Shown here piece by piece: positions 28,630 to 36,670 of a stretch of 64,000 nucleotides of DNA. The position numbers and the translations under genes were made by a program. The DNA comes from Streptomyces atratus (GTDB lineage: Bacteria > Actinomycetota > Actinomycetes > Streptomycetales > Streptomycetaceae). The first letter of the stretch is position 1. Every line of letters begins with the position of its first letter. The DNA lies in the NCBI RefSeq assembly GCF_900119365.1, contig NZ_FPJO01000002.1, positions 310,001 through 374,000 of the forward strand. Direction: 5' to 3'. The notes below the pieces were generated by a model. The model made no database searches and had not been told where the DNA came from. It saw only the letters and a list, made by a program, of their open reading frames with translations.

Positions 28630-29985
28630 TTAGGCGAGGGCCTCGCGGGCTCGGCGGGCGAGATCGGCGGCGCCTGGGACGCGGCGGCGCTGGTAGACCG
28701 CGAGCGTGGAGCGGATCGAGGTGATTGCCTTGCGGGTGCGGTCGGAGGTCATGCCCTCCATGAGGACCAGGGCCTGAGTCCAGGCGGCAACCGCCTCGTC
28801 GGCTCGGGCCTGGGCGGCGAGGCTGTCGCCGAGGTCGGCGTGGGTGAGGGCGTGGACGCGCTTGTACTTCTCCGGGTCCCAGCGGGTGAGGGCGTCGCGG
28901 TGCTGCTGTTCCGTACCGATGTGGTCGGCGAGGTCGGTCAGCGTGCGTGCGGTGTGGCTGGCCACGGTGCCGGCGGCAGGGCCGCTGACGCGGGAGAAGC
29001 TGGGCTGGGGCCCGTCCTCGCGCAGAAGTGCGTCTTCGGCGGCGAGAAGAGCGCGGGCGGCCAATGGGTTCTCGCCGACGGCTGCGTAGGCGCGGGCGTG
29101 GGTGATGTGGAGGAGGGCTTCGGTCTGTCCGTCAACGTGGCCGAGGCCGCGGGTGAGGGCGCCTTCGACGAGGTCCACGCAGTGGTGGGGTTGCTTGAGG
29201 CTGAGGGATTGATGGGCGAGGGCACGCATCACCCAGGCGGCGTGGCCGTGGGGGTCGGCTTCACAAGCGAGTTGGTAGCCGGCCTGGTAGTAGCGCTGGG
29301 CGGCACCTTCGTGGCCGAGGTCGTGGTGTTTCCAGCCTGCGAGGTAGGCGAGTTCGGCGACAGCGCCGAAGGCGGCCTGGCGTAAGGCTTCAGAAGGGAA
29401 GCGTCCGCGGAGCATAGGGGCTGCTGTGTCGGCAAGGTACGCGGTGACCGTGGTCAGGCCGTGCCCGCCGCCGAGCCGTTCGTCGGCGGCGCTGAAGGCT
29501 GCCGTGATCTGCCGTAGGACGTCGATGTCGTCGCTGCCCACGAGCGAGCGGGCGGTGCGGGCGCGGAGCATTCGCGAGGTGGCTTCGTGGTCGTGCAGGA
29601 GCGGCATGGCCACGCCGGCCGTGGTGAAGGCGGCGATGGCAAGGAAGCGGCGGCGTTCGACGTCCGCACGGCCGAGGTCGGTGACCGCAGTGACGGGGTC
29701 GGTGTCCGGTGGAGACTCCGCGTCGGGTGAGTGGAGACCGAGTTCGGTTCGGGTGACGACGCGGCCCAGCCGCCGAGAGAGGGCTTCGGCAAGGTACTGC
29801 CCTGCTCGGCCGGACGGCGCGCGGGCACCGCCCACCCAGTGGGAGATGGCCGACTTGTTGGTCTGGAGCAGTTCGCCGTTCTCGGCGGCGATGCGGCGTA
29901 CGTCCTTGGCGAGCGCGTCGTATGTGCACCCGGCTGCGTTGATCGTGTCGCGCAGGCGGGAGTTGGCGCCGGTCGGTGTCGGCAC
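28630..29985 (-). CDS. XRE-family regulator with TPR-like region
   Basis: 451 residues. An N-terminal helix-turn-helix (about 5-75, with TYDALAKDVRRIAAENGELLQ and SAISHWVGGARAP) precedes a long helical region (about 150-440) with repeated AAxAYLAxxxL and ALxxxxAAxAAxE patterns typical of TPR-type bacterial regulators. GTG 29985 has GGAGG upstream. Leu in EALRQAAF is encoded by TTA (minus strand, 29383-29385), so translation should need the rare bldA tRNA. It is divergent from the cassette at 30180 and likely controls both directions. Confidence 0.9.
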   Translation of the reverse strand: MPTPTGANSRLRDTINAAGCTYDALAKDVRRIAAENGELLQTNKSAISHWVGGARAPSGRAGQYLAEALSRRLGRVVTRTELGLHSPDAESPPDTDPVTAVTDLGRADVERRRFLAIAAFTTAGVAMPLLHDHEATSRMLRARTARSLVGSDDIDVLRQITAAFSAADERLGGGHGLTTVTAYLADTAAPMLRGRFPSEALRQAAFGAVAELAYLAGWKHHDLGHEGAAQRYYQAGYQLACEADPHGHAAWVMRALAHQSLSLKQPHHCVDLVEGALTRGLGHVDGQTEALLHITHARAYAAVGENPLAARALLAAEDALLREDGPQPSFSRVSGPAAGTVASHTARTLTDLADHIGTEQQHRDALTRWDPEKYKRVHALTHADLGDSLAAQARADEAVAAWTQALVLMEGMTSDRTRKAITSIRSTLAVYQRRRVPGAADLARRAREALA

Positions 29986-30179
29986 GATCGCCTCCGCTCC
30001 GGATCTGTAAACCGTGTATACCGCTTGACCTCGGTCACACCGTACCCACTCTGCGTAGCGGGCGGTTCACTTATCGACAGCCGCCCCACTCTCGGGCCGG
30101 GCGGCCCCCAAGTTCCGTACGCCCCACCGGGCTCGGGCATTCCTGTGCCCTGGCCCGGACGATCAGAGACGGAGACACG
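29986..30179. promoter_or_regulatory. Divergent promoter region of module 1
   Basis: 194 bp between the XRE regulator and the cassette. It contains an AT-rich patch GTAAACCGTGTATACC and a small palindrome CGGTCACACCG, with TTGACC on the plus strand and TATACA on the minus strand. This is the natural operator region for the XRE protein; exact promoters are not certain. Confidence 0.45.
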
Positions 30180-30929
30180 GTGACCACCATCGACACCTCG
30201 ACCATCACGGTCGAACTGCCCGACGCCTTCGACCCGCGCTGGAACCGCCTGCCCGGCATCCAGGTGGATGGCCGGCGCATCACCATCGACCCGGCCGAGT
30301 ACTTCTTCCGCTTCGAGTCCAGCACCTGGCTCGTCGCCGACTGGGAGTTGGTGAAGGCCCAGCTCCTGGACGTGGACGAGACGACCGAGAGCGCGGTCGA
30401 GCAGCTCGCGCTCGACTTCATCAAGAACCACGGCGAGTCCACCTCCGACGCGGCCCGCGTGCTGGCGACGGCGTACGGGGTGTACTCGTACCTCTTCCGC
30501 GAGGAGCACCTGGCCGGCCTCGGCCTCCCGCAGATCACCGCCGACCACCTGCGCATGCTGCGCGAGGCGGCCACGCTGATGGCGCTCAACAAGGTCGAGC
30601 TGGACGGGCACATCTCCAACGTCGGCCCGTGCTGGTTCTTCCCCGCCGCCACTTCCGTCGTCTTCGACCTGGACGACGCGACGGGCGGAATGCTCGACGA
30701 GGCCTACCACGGCGGCTGGTTCAACGAGCACCGCCGGATCGAGTCCATCAAGGCCCACGCCGCGCTCGGCGGCCGGCTCGTGCACGGCTGCCGGTCCGTG
30801 CCCGACCAGTCCGGCGGCGTCGTCGCGCCCTACGGTGCCTCGATGGCCAGCTTCCGTGACGACCTGGCCGAGTTCAAGGCGGGCTGGATCGAGCAGGTCT
30901 ACGCCCACCGCGTGACCGCAGCCGAGTAA
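30180..30929 (+). CDS. Uncharacterised 249-residue cassette protein
   Basis: Soluble protein starting at GTG 30180 with GGAGA upstream. No signal peptide or membrane segment. The first 50 residues are beta-rich (ITVELPDAFDPRWNRLPGIQV) and the rest helical, with GPCWFFPAATSVVFDLDDATG and AYHGGWFNEHRRI as distinctive stretches. I do not recognise the family. It is the first gene of the group continuing with a kinase-like protein, a methyltransferase and a HAD-like protein, but a strong hairpin (30944-30983) separates it from them, so it may be made in greater amount. Confidence 0.8.
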   Translation: MTTIDTSTITVELPDAFDPRWNRLPGIQVDGRRITIDPAEYFFRFESSTWLVADWELVKAQLLDVDETTESAVEQLALDFIKNHGESTSDAARVLATAYGVYSYLFREEHLAGLGLPQITADHLRMLREAATLMALNKVELDGHISNVGPCWFFPAATSVVFDLDDATGGMLDEAYHGGWFNEHRRIESIKAHAALGGRLVHGCRSVPDQSGGVVAPYGASMASFRDDLAEFKAGWIEQVYAHRVTAAE

Positions 30930-30943
30930 CCCCACCCCAGTAC

Positions 30944-30983
30944 GGCTCCGGGGCGGGCCAGCTCGCGCGCCCGCCCCGGAGCC
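30944..30983 (+). terminator. Intercistronic hairpin
   Basis: Perfect 15-bp inverted repeat (30944-30958 and 30969-30983) with a 10-nt loop in the 76 bp between two same-strand genes. It could end part of the transcripts or protect the upstream mRNA. Confidence 0.7.
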
Positions 30984-31005
30984 CACCAGTCCCCTGGAGA
31001 CTCCC

Positions 31006-31917
31006 ATGGACCAGAGCCTGTCCGCCACCCTGCTGGACGACCTGTGCACCCTCGTCGGCAAGCCCCTCCCCGAACGTGCCGAGATTCGTGTCTGGGGCAT
31101 GTCCGGCGTCGAACGCGTCACCTTCCCCGACGGCACCACGGCCGTTTTCAAGTACGCCAAGGAGCCCTTCGACCGCGAGGCCCAGGCCCTGCGGGTGGCA
31201 TATCAGCGCGGGCTCCCGGTTCCCGCGCTCCACGCCACCACCATGCAGGACAAGTGGCTCGGGATGCTCATGGACGACCTCGGCACCCCCGTACGGGACG
31301 CCGACGACCTCGACGGCGTCGCCGCCGCCGTCATGCTCCACGCCGCCCGCCCGGCGGGTGGTCTGCCCCTCCTCGACGGTGCGGGCCTTGCGGCCCTGCC
31401 CGGCCGAGCCCTCGATCACCTCCAGCGGCTGCGGAAGGCCGACCGCTGGACGGACTGCGACGACATCGAGACCGCGCTGGGGAAAATCTCCGCCGCGGCC
31501 GAGGCCCGTGTCCAAGGTGCGACGCTCGACCCGTTCGGCTGGGTCCACTCCGAGTTACACCCCACGAGCGTCCACATCGGGGAGAACGGCTGGCATCTCC
31601 TCGACTTCGCACGCGCCTTCACCGGGCCCGGCCTGATCGACCTCGCCTCGTACCACGGCACCACCGACGTGCCGAGCCCCTTCCGACTGCGGGTGTTCCT
31701 GGAGCAGTACGTCACCGCAGGCGGTCATGAGGACGCCCTCGCCGCCCGGGGCGGCCTGGCCGCCGAGGCATGGGCCCTGGGCTGGCATCGCATGTGGGCC
31801 GTGGAGTGGTTCATGGAGCAGGCCATCCGCTGGATCGACGACCCGGCCAAGGATCCCGCGTACATCCCCGTCGTCCGCCGCCACCTGAACGACGTGGTCC
31901 AACTCCTGGAGGTCTAG
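31006..31917 (+). CDS. Aminoglycoside-phosphotransferase-like kinase
   Basis: 303 residues of the APH/choline-kinase fold. An N-lobe is visible at 30-100 (VERVTFPDGTTAVFKYAK; EAQALRVAYQRGLPVPAL). The catalytic loop reads WVHSELHPTSVHI where family members usually have HGDLHPGN, so the base Asp is Glu and the following Asn is Ser; the DFG-like loop is LLDFARA. Either the chemistry is altered or the protein is not a kinase. The Leu in that loop is a TTA codon (31555-31557), predicting bldA dependence. The next gene starts directly after the stop. Small-molecule phosphorylation would be the family role. Confidence 0.85.
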   Translation: MDQSLSATLLDDLCTLVGKPLPERAEIRVWGMSGVERVTFPDGTTAVFKYAKEPFDREAQALRVAYQRGLPVPALHATTMQDKWLGMLMDDLGTPVRDADDLDGVAAAVMLHAARPAGGLPLLDGAGLAALPGRALDHLQRLRKADRWTDCDDIETALGKISAAAEARVQGATLDPFGWVHSELHPTSVHIGENGWHLLDFARAFTGPGLIDLASYHGTTDVPSPFRLRVFLEQYVTAGGHEDALAARGGLAAEAWALGWHRMWAVEWFMEQAIRWIDDPAKDPAYIPVVRRHLNDVVQLLEV

Positions 31918-32610
31918 GTGCTCGCCCAGGTCTCCCCCTGGTACGCCCACGCAGCCCAGCGCATAGCCGCTGCCCCCGCGCACGCCCTCACCGCACCGGC
32001 CCGGATGGAATGGAGCACCCACGCGGGCGTCGGTCCCGGAGCTGAGATTCTGGGACGGGATCTTTGCGGCAAGCGCGTCCTGGAGCTGGGCTGCGGCCCC
32101 GGCCACAACGTGGCCCACCTCGCGAAGTATCGCCAGACCCGCGTCACCGGCGTTGACCTGGTCGGCCTCCAGATTCGCCGGGCCCGCTCCCACTACGGCC
32201 ACATCGACGGCGCAACCTTCGCCGCCGGCCACGCCCTGCACCACCTTCAGGCCACCGGCCAGACCTTCGACGCGATCTACTCGGTCTTCGGCGCCGTCGG
32301 GCTGGTCGCCCCAGAGCTCCTACTCGCCGCGATCTCCCGCCGCTTGGTGTCAGGCGGCGTACTGGCCTTCTCCGTGCCGCACCCGACACGGGCCGGAAGA
32401 CATCCTTCGCAAGACGACTGTCCCCGCGAGGACTACGTCACCATGCCCGACCGCACCAGGCTGCCCATCGCCCGCTGGGAGTTCGGCTCCCGCCGGTGGG
32501 CCGCCCATCTCTCCCGGATCGGTCTGCGAATCACCTCGGCTGTCGAACTCCGGCACCCTCGCCTCGCCGCGTGGCCCACCACTCTCCTGATCACCGCCCG
32601 CAAACGCTGA
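31918..32610 (+). CDS. Class I SAM-dependent methyltransferase
   Basis: 230 residues with a Rossmann-type methyltransferase fold. Motif I is VLELGCGPGHNVA, motif II region VTGVDLVGLQI, and FDAIYSVFGAVG marks motif IV. The GTG start at 31918 follows the TAG of the kinase-like gene with no gap, so translation is coupled. The N-terminus (SPWYAHAAQRIAAAPAHALTA) is helical. It probably methylates a small molecule or nucleobase; the acceptor is unknown. It forms a unit with the kinase-like and HAD-like genes. Confidence 0.9.
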   Translation: MLAQVSPWYAHAAQRIAAAPAHALTAPARMEWSTHAGVGPGAEILGRDLCGKRVLELGCGPGHNVAHLAKYRQTRVTGVDLVGLQIRRARSHYGHIDGATFAAGHALHHLQATGQTFDAIYSVFGAVGLVAPELLLAAISRRLVSGGVLAFSVPHPTRAGRHPSQDDCPREDYVTMPDRTRLPIARWEFGSRRWAAHLSRIGLRITSAVELRHPRLAAWPTTLLITARKR

Positions 32611-32625
32611 CCGACGGAGGCAACG

Positions 32626-33213
32626 ATGCTCCTGCCCTACCTCCTGCTGGACATTGACGGCGTCCTCGCACCGTTCCCGGCGGCCGACGGCAGCACCCCG
32701 TCCACGCATATCCGACACAGTGTTCTGCCCGCGGGCCGCAACCCCGACGACCCTGTGCCCATCTGGCTCAACCCAACCCACGGCTCCTTGCTCGCCGCCC
32801 TCCTGGCCGGCGATCTCGTCGCCCCCGTGTGGTGCACGAGCTGGCGCAGGGACGCCGCCACCGTCGTCGGGCCTCTCCTAAGGCTGCCGGAGTTCCCCCA
32901 CCTCGACCTCCCCCGCCCCCAGATCACCACCAGCCACCCCAGCGGCTACCTGTGGAAGCGCGACCATGTCGAACCATGGCTCGGTGAATCGGCTGTCGTC
33001 TGGGTCGACGACGACTTCACCGACCTCGACCACGCCTGGGCCTCCGAACGGACTGCCCGTGGCCACCCCACGCTGCTCATCCAGCCGGACCCGTACATCG
33101 GACTTCAGAGGGCACACCTCGTGGCGGTCCAGGAATGGGCCTCGCTACAGGCCACGGCAAAGGGATCTCTGGAAACGGAGCATCAAGGCCAGGCTGGTCA
33201 AAGCCGTCTGTGA
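32626..33213 (+). CDS. HAD-like protein
   Basis: 195 residues. The first Asp motif is LLLDIDGVLAPF at the very N-terminus, a later CTSW segment matches the motif II threonine/serine region, and VWVDDDFTD matches motif IV acidic residues. This is the layout of small HAD phosphatases without a large cap. ATG 32626 has GGAGG about 5 nt upstream and lies 15 bp past the methyltransferase stop. Together with the kinase-like protein it may form a phosphorylation-dephosphorylation pair around the methylation step; that is inference. A hairpin lies 120 bp downstream. Confidence 0.85.
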   Translation: MLLPYLLLDIDGVLAPFPAADGSTPSTHIRHSVLPAGRNPDDPVPIWLNPTHGSLLAALLAGDLVAPVWCTSWRRDAATVVGPLLRLPEFPHLDLPRPQITTSHPSGYLWKRDHVEPWLGESAVVWVDDDFTDLDHAWASERTARGHPTLLIQPDPYIGLQRAHLVAVQEWASLQATAKGSLETEHQGQAGQSRL

Positions 33214-33333
33214 AGCGGCGGCCACTCAGCATATGAGCGCTACCGAAAACCCAGCGCGGTAGGGGTGAGCTGGGGTGATGAGAGGCGACGGGGGGTCAGG
33301 TCTGCCAGCACCATCCCAGCACGGGAAGCAGCA

Positions 33334-33363
33334 TGGGGTCGACTCCCGGAGGAGCCGACCCCA
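33334..33363 (+). terminator. Terminator after HAD gene
   Basis: Hairpin of two 13-nt arms (one mismatch, about 4-nt loop) built around TGGGGTCG and CGACCCCA, ending the module 1 operon. Confidence 0.65.
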
Positions 33364-33405
33364 TCTGACCTGCATGTTTACCAGGCAGCCAACGTGGTGT
33401 TGTTT

Positions 33406-33464
33406 CACCCGCTCACACGTTGAAGCGGAATGTCTGCGGACTGACCCTGACCTGCGGCGGAGCC
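33406..33464. repeat. Island junction: att-like core plus arm, copy B
   Basis: 59 bp identical to 26783-26841, holding the same 18-bp ychF-end sequence at 33413-33430. It marks the start of module 2, and is followed, as in copy A, by a CPCC-domain gene. Confidence 0.7.
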
Positions 33465-33608
33465 CCCTCCAGGGCTCTGACCAGCCATTTCTCAGTTGAC
33501 ATGCGTTGGGTCCCGATGGCTGTTTACGAGTGTCCTGCGGACTGGCCGGGGGCGCCGCGGCAGAGAAATCCATGACGCACCCGCAGGGCCTGCAACGAGA
33601 CTGCGCAG

Positions 33609-33765
33609 GTGAGCGACCGCTACCCCTGTCCCTGCTGCGGGCGTCTCGTCCTGGACGAGACGCCCGGCGCGTACGCCATCTACCCTGTCTGCTTCTGGGA
33701 GGACGACGCCATCCAGTTCCGGTGGCCCACCATGGATGGCGGGGCGAACAAGGTCTCCCTCATCC
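33609..33765 (+). pseudogene. CPCC-domain gene, copy B, 3' truncated
   Basis: From GTG 33609 the frame reads a good CPCC-family domain: YPCPCCGRLVLDETPGAYAI, CFWEDDAIQF and MDGGANKVSLI. After that point the frame loses family likeness and continues as arginine/proline-rich sequence to a stop, while a different frame becomes strongly coding. The gene therefore seems cut and joined to another. CPCC proteins are small, probably zinc-binding, and are often found in contact-toxin immunity loci. Confidence 0.7.
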
Positions 33766-34251
33766 ATCAACGACCTGGCCGACCACGCCCAAGTGATCCT
33801 CCACTCCCAGTTCTGGCAGGCGGACGCCGGCCGCACGTACGGCGTCTCCGGCACCGGCCTGGAGTGGGAACTCGACTGGGCTGAGCCCTGGGAGCACCTG
33901 GTCGAAGAGTCCCGCACCTGGCCCCTGCTGGAAGCCTCCGAAGCTCCCGCCGGCGACAACATCTTCGTCGCCCCCACCTGGATCGACGAGCGCTGCGACT
34001 TCGTGAACGACTGGACCCCGCCCGTGATCCTGTCATTCTCGATCGCTATGTACCGATCGCGGTCGACCCCGGTCACTCCAAGAAACGGACGGGAAACAAC
34101 GGAGGACGAAAGAGGCAACGGGCAACACCGCCGAACCCCGATTCTCCAGGCGCGCGTCGTGCCAGACTCACTTTCGGATGCGGACCGAAACGACGCCGTC
34201 ACAGCAGGTGTTCGCCGTCGGGTTTCGTGTCGACCGGTGATCGTCGGATGA
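33766..34251 (+). pseudogene. Fragment of an unknown gene fused to CPCC end
   Basis: Strong third-position G/C bias runs in a frame reading SINDLADHAQVILHSQFWQA, WELDWAEPWEHLVEESRTWP and ERCDFVNDWTPPV to about 34050, then loses coding character before the stop at 34251. There is no start codon or ribosome site at its left edge, which abuts the CPCC domain in another frame. It is acidic and tryptophan-rich; family unknown. Confidence 0.55.
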
Positions 34252-34306
34252 CGGCTCCCGTGAGGGCGGACGGCTCTCGCGGTCGCTGTTCAAGGGGAGG
34301 TTGATG

Positions 34307-35560
34307 ATGAGCACGACTTTACGTTTTGGCCCGGAACTTCGCCGTTTACGAGTAGAAGCGGGGCTGACTCTGACTGAGTTCTCCGTGGCGCTCAACTACG
34401 ACAAGGGGCACATGAGCAAGGTCGAGCGCGGGGAGCGTTCCGCGTCCCCCGAACTAGCCCGGCGGTGCGACGCCTTCCTCGGCGCGGACGGCGAGCTGCA
34501 GCGCCTGGTCACCCGACCCGAGGCGGACTCGGAGTCGGGCACCGCCGAATCCCCCGCCGGTTCGAGCCGCTGGCTCGTCGGGCGCCGGGCGGTCCTCTCG
34601 GCGGGTACGGGAGCGCTGATCGACCTCGGCCTGAAACTCGGCAGTCAGGCGCTGTCCTCCGCCGACGACCCCCTCCTGCCCTCCTTCCGCATGCAGTTCG
34701 ACCAGCTGCGGAAGCTCGGTCAGTCCACCGCACCCAAGGTCCTGCTGCCCCTGCTGGAGACGCAGACTCGCATGATCGCCGGGCTGGCCGCCGACGCCCG
34801 GTCCGTTTCTCGGGCCCCTGCGCTCCTGCTCGCCTCGCGGTTCGCGGAGTTCACCGGCTGGATGGCCCAGGAGGCCGGGGACAGCGACGCGGCACTCGGC
34901 TGGACCGGCGAGGCCGCCGAACTGGCGCGCGCCGGGGGTGACCCGTACCTCGGTTCCTACGCACTGGTGCGACGCGCCCTGGTCACAATGTACGGCGGGG
35001 ACGCCGCTGGCACCGTCGCCCTGGCCCGCCGCGCCCAGAGCAGCGAACTCCCGCCGCGCATCCGGGGACTCGCGGCCCAGCGGGAGGCCCAGGGGCACGC
35101 GCTCGTCGGCAACGAAGTCGACTGCCTCCGCAGCCTCGACAGGGCGCGGGAACTGCTCGCCAGCGACGACGCCCGCAATGGCGCCGAGCCCGTGATCGGC
35201 ACCTCCCATGTGAGCGATCCGGCGGCGATGTCGACCGGCTGGTGCCTGCACGACCTCGGCCGTCCCAAGGCCGCCGCCGAGGTACTCGACCGGGAGTACC
35301 GCCGCCTCCCGCCGCACGCGCTACGTACCCGCGCCCGGTACGGCTTCCGCCGGTCCTTGGCCCATGCCGCCTCCGGGGAGGTCGAGCACGCGTGCTCGAT
35401 CGCCGGGGATCTCCTGGAAGTGATGCCGGCCGTGCCCTCGGCGACGGTGAACAGCGACGTCCGGCGTCTCGCACGGGAACTCTCCCGGTTCCGGAGCAGC
35501 CGCGCCGTACGTGATCTGCAGCCCGCGCTGGCACGCGTGCTCGCCCCCGCGCACGACTGA
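34307..35560 (+). CDS. XRE-family regulator, TPR-like, upstream of TIR operon
   Basis: 417 residues. The helix-turn-helix (about 5-65: ELRRLRVEAGLTLTEFSVAL, HMSKVERGERSAS) is followed by a linker with a short hydrophobic patch and a long helical TPR-like C-terminus. The ATG at 34307 is 6 nt after GGGGAGG; ATG 34304 and TTG 34301 are too close to it. A TTA codon (34346-34348, in RRLRVE) predicts dependence on bldA. It runs in the same direction as the TIR operon 318 bp further on and is the likely regulator. Confidence 0.9.
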   Translation: MSTTLRFGPELRRLRVEAGLTLTEFSVALNYDKGHMSKVERGERSASPELARRCDAFLGADGELQRLVTRPEADSESGTAESPAGSSRWLVGRRAVLSAGTGALIDLGLKLGSQALSSADDPLLPSFRMQFDQLRKLGQSTAPKVLLPLLETQTRMIAGLAADARSVSRAPALLLASRFAEFTGWMAQEAGDSDAALGWTGEAAELARAGGDPYLGSYALVRRALVTMYGGDAAGTVALARRAQSSELPPRIRGLAAQREAQGHALVGNEVDCLRSLDRARELLASDDARNGAEPVIGTSHVSDPAAMSTGWCLHDLGRPKAAAEVLDREYRRLPPHALRTRARYGFRRSLAHAASGEVEHACSIAGDLLEVMPAVPSATVNSDVRRLARELSRFRSSRAVRDLQPALARVLAPAHD

Positions 35561-35878
35561 CAGCCCCTCCACGACCGACACAGACTCGAGCCGCCCGGCT
35601 CGCCGGACTACCCGGTCCCTCCGGCCCTCCGCCCCTCCGGATCCCACGATCCCGGCGGAACCTTCTGATCACCGCTCGACGCGTCGCATCGCGCCCCCGG
35701 CTTCTTCGGGCTGCCCGCAACCAGTGACGCACCAGGCGGCGCCCCTCCATCCGCACGCCCTCCCGTGGATGCGCCATGCCGTCCACGCGGTCGGGACCTC
35801 ATGGCCCGGGCGGACCGGAGCCCCGGTCCACAGCCCCGTGCCCGTTCACCCCGCCTTCCTTTCACGAAGGGAACCTTC
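35561..35878. other. Promoter region of TIR operon
   Basis: 318 bp without an ORF of coding character, between the XRE gene and the TIR gene. It ends with GAAGGGA before the TIR start. No clear -35/-10 pair or terminator was identified; it should contain the operon promoter. Confidence 0.5.
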
Positions 35879-36670
35879 ATGCCCGACGTCTTCGTCAACT
35901 ACCGCACAGGCGACGAGGAGTCCGCAGCGACCATGATCGCTCGGGAACTCGCCCGTCGGTTCGGCGACGAGCGGATCTTCTTCGCCAGCAACTCGATCGA
36001 GCCCGGACGCCGTTTCCCAGTGGAACTGGTCAGGGCGGTGGAGGAGTGCGAGGCTCTCCTCGCCGTGATCGGCCCGCGCTGGGCGGAGGTGCGGGGGGCC
36101 GACGGCCGCCCCGCCCTCGAAGCCGAGCAGGACTGGACCCGTCGCGAGATCCAGACCGCGCTCGACCGCGGGGTCCTGGTGATCCCCGTGCTCGTCGGAA
36201 AGGCCACGAGGATCGACCGCTCCGTCCTTCCGGACGATCTGCTGGAGCTGGCGGACTGCCAGTACAGGCGGTTCGACCACCGCAACGCCGAATCGGACCT
36301 GACGGCGCTCGGCGACACCCTCGCCCGGCTCCTGCCCGAGCTGGGTGCGGTGGACCGCGACGCCCGTGCGGCGCGGGAGCGGGCGGAGGCAAAGTCCCGC
36401 AAGAAGTCGGCCAAGGATGCCAGGCACACCAGGATGCGGACGCGCGACGTCGAGCAGCGCGTGCGCGGCATCGGAAACCTCAACGGAGATCTGTCCGGCA
36501 CCTTCGTCAACGAACCGCAGGGGCCCGTGAACACCGGTGGGGGGCACCAGTACAACGCTCCCCACTTCGAGGGCGACAACACCGGAGTCCAGTTCACCGC
36601 GGGCGACAACAGCGGTACGGTCCACCAACGCTTCGAGCGCGAGCGTCGGCGCTCGGACGACGGACGATGA
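35879..36670 (+). CDS. TIR-domain protein, probable NADase effector
   Basis: 263 residues. A TIR domain fills about 1-150: DVFVNYRTGDEE (strand A and box 1), FFASNSIEPGRRF, LLAVIGPRW, and DWTRREIQTAL followed by VLVIPVLV. The Glu at residue 90 sits exactly where the catalytic NADase Glu of SARM1-type TIRs lies (in SARM1 the same W-x-x-K/R-E-I-x-T-A-L pattern), so NAD+ cleavage is likely. Residues 165-190 are very basic, and the tail (about 200-250) is a Gly/Asn-rich segment with GPVNTGGGHQY. The start is ATG 35879 with GAAGGGA upstream. The stop overlaps the next ATG (ATGA). No signal peptide. Role: NAD-depleting effector of a conflict system, by inference. Confidence 0.9.
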   Translation: MPDVFVNYRTGDEESAATMIARELARRFGDERIFFASNSIEPGRRFPVELVRAVEECEALLAVIGPRWAEVRGADGRPALEAEQDWTRREIQTALDRGVLVIPVLVGKATRIDRSVLPDDLLELADCQYRRFDHRNAESDLTALGDTLARLLPELGAVDRDARAARERAEAKSRKKSAKDARHTRMRTRDVEQRVRGIGNLNGDLSGTFVNEPQGPVNTGGGHQYNAPHFEGDNTGVQFTAGDNSGTVHQRFERERRRSDDGR

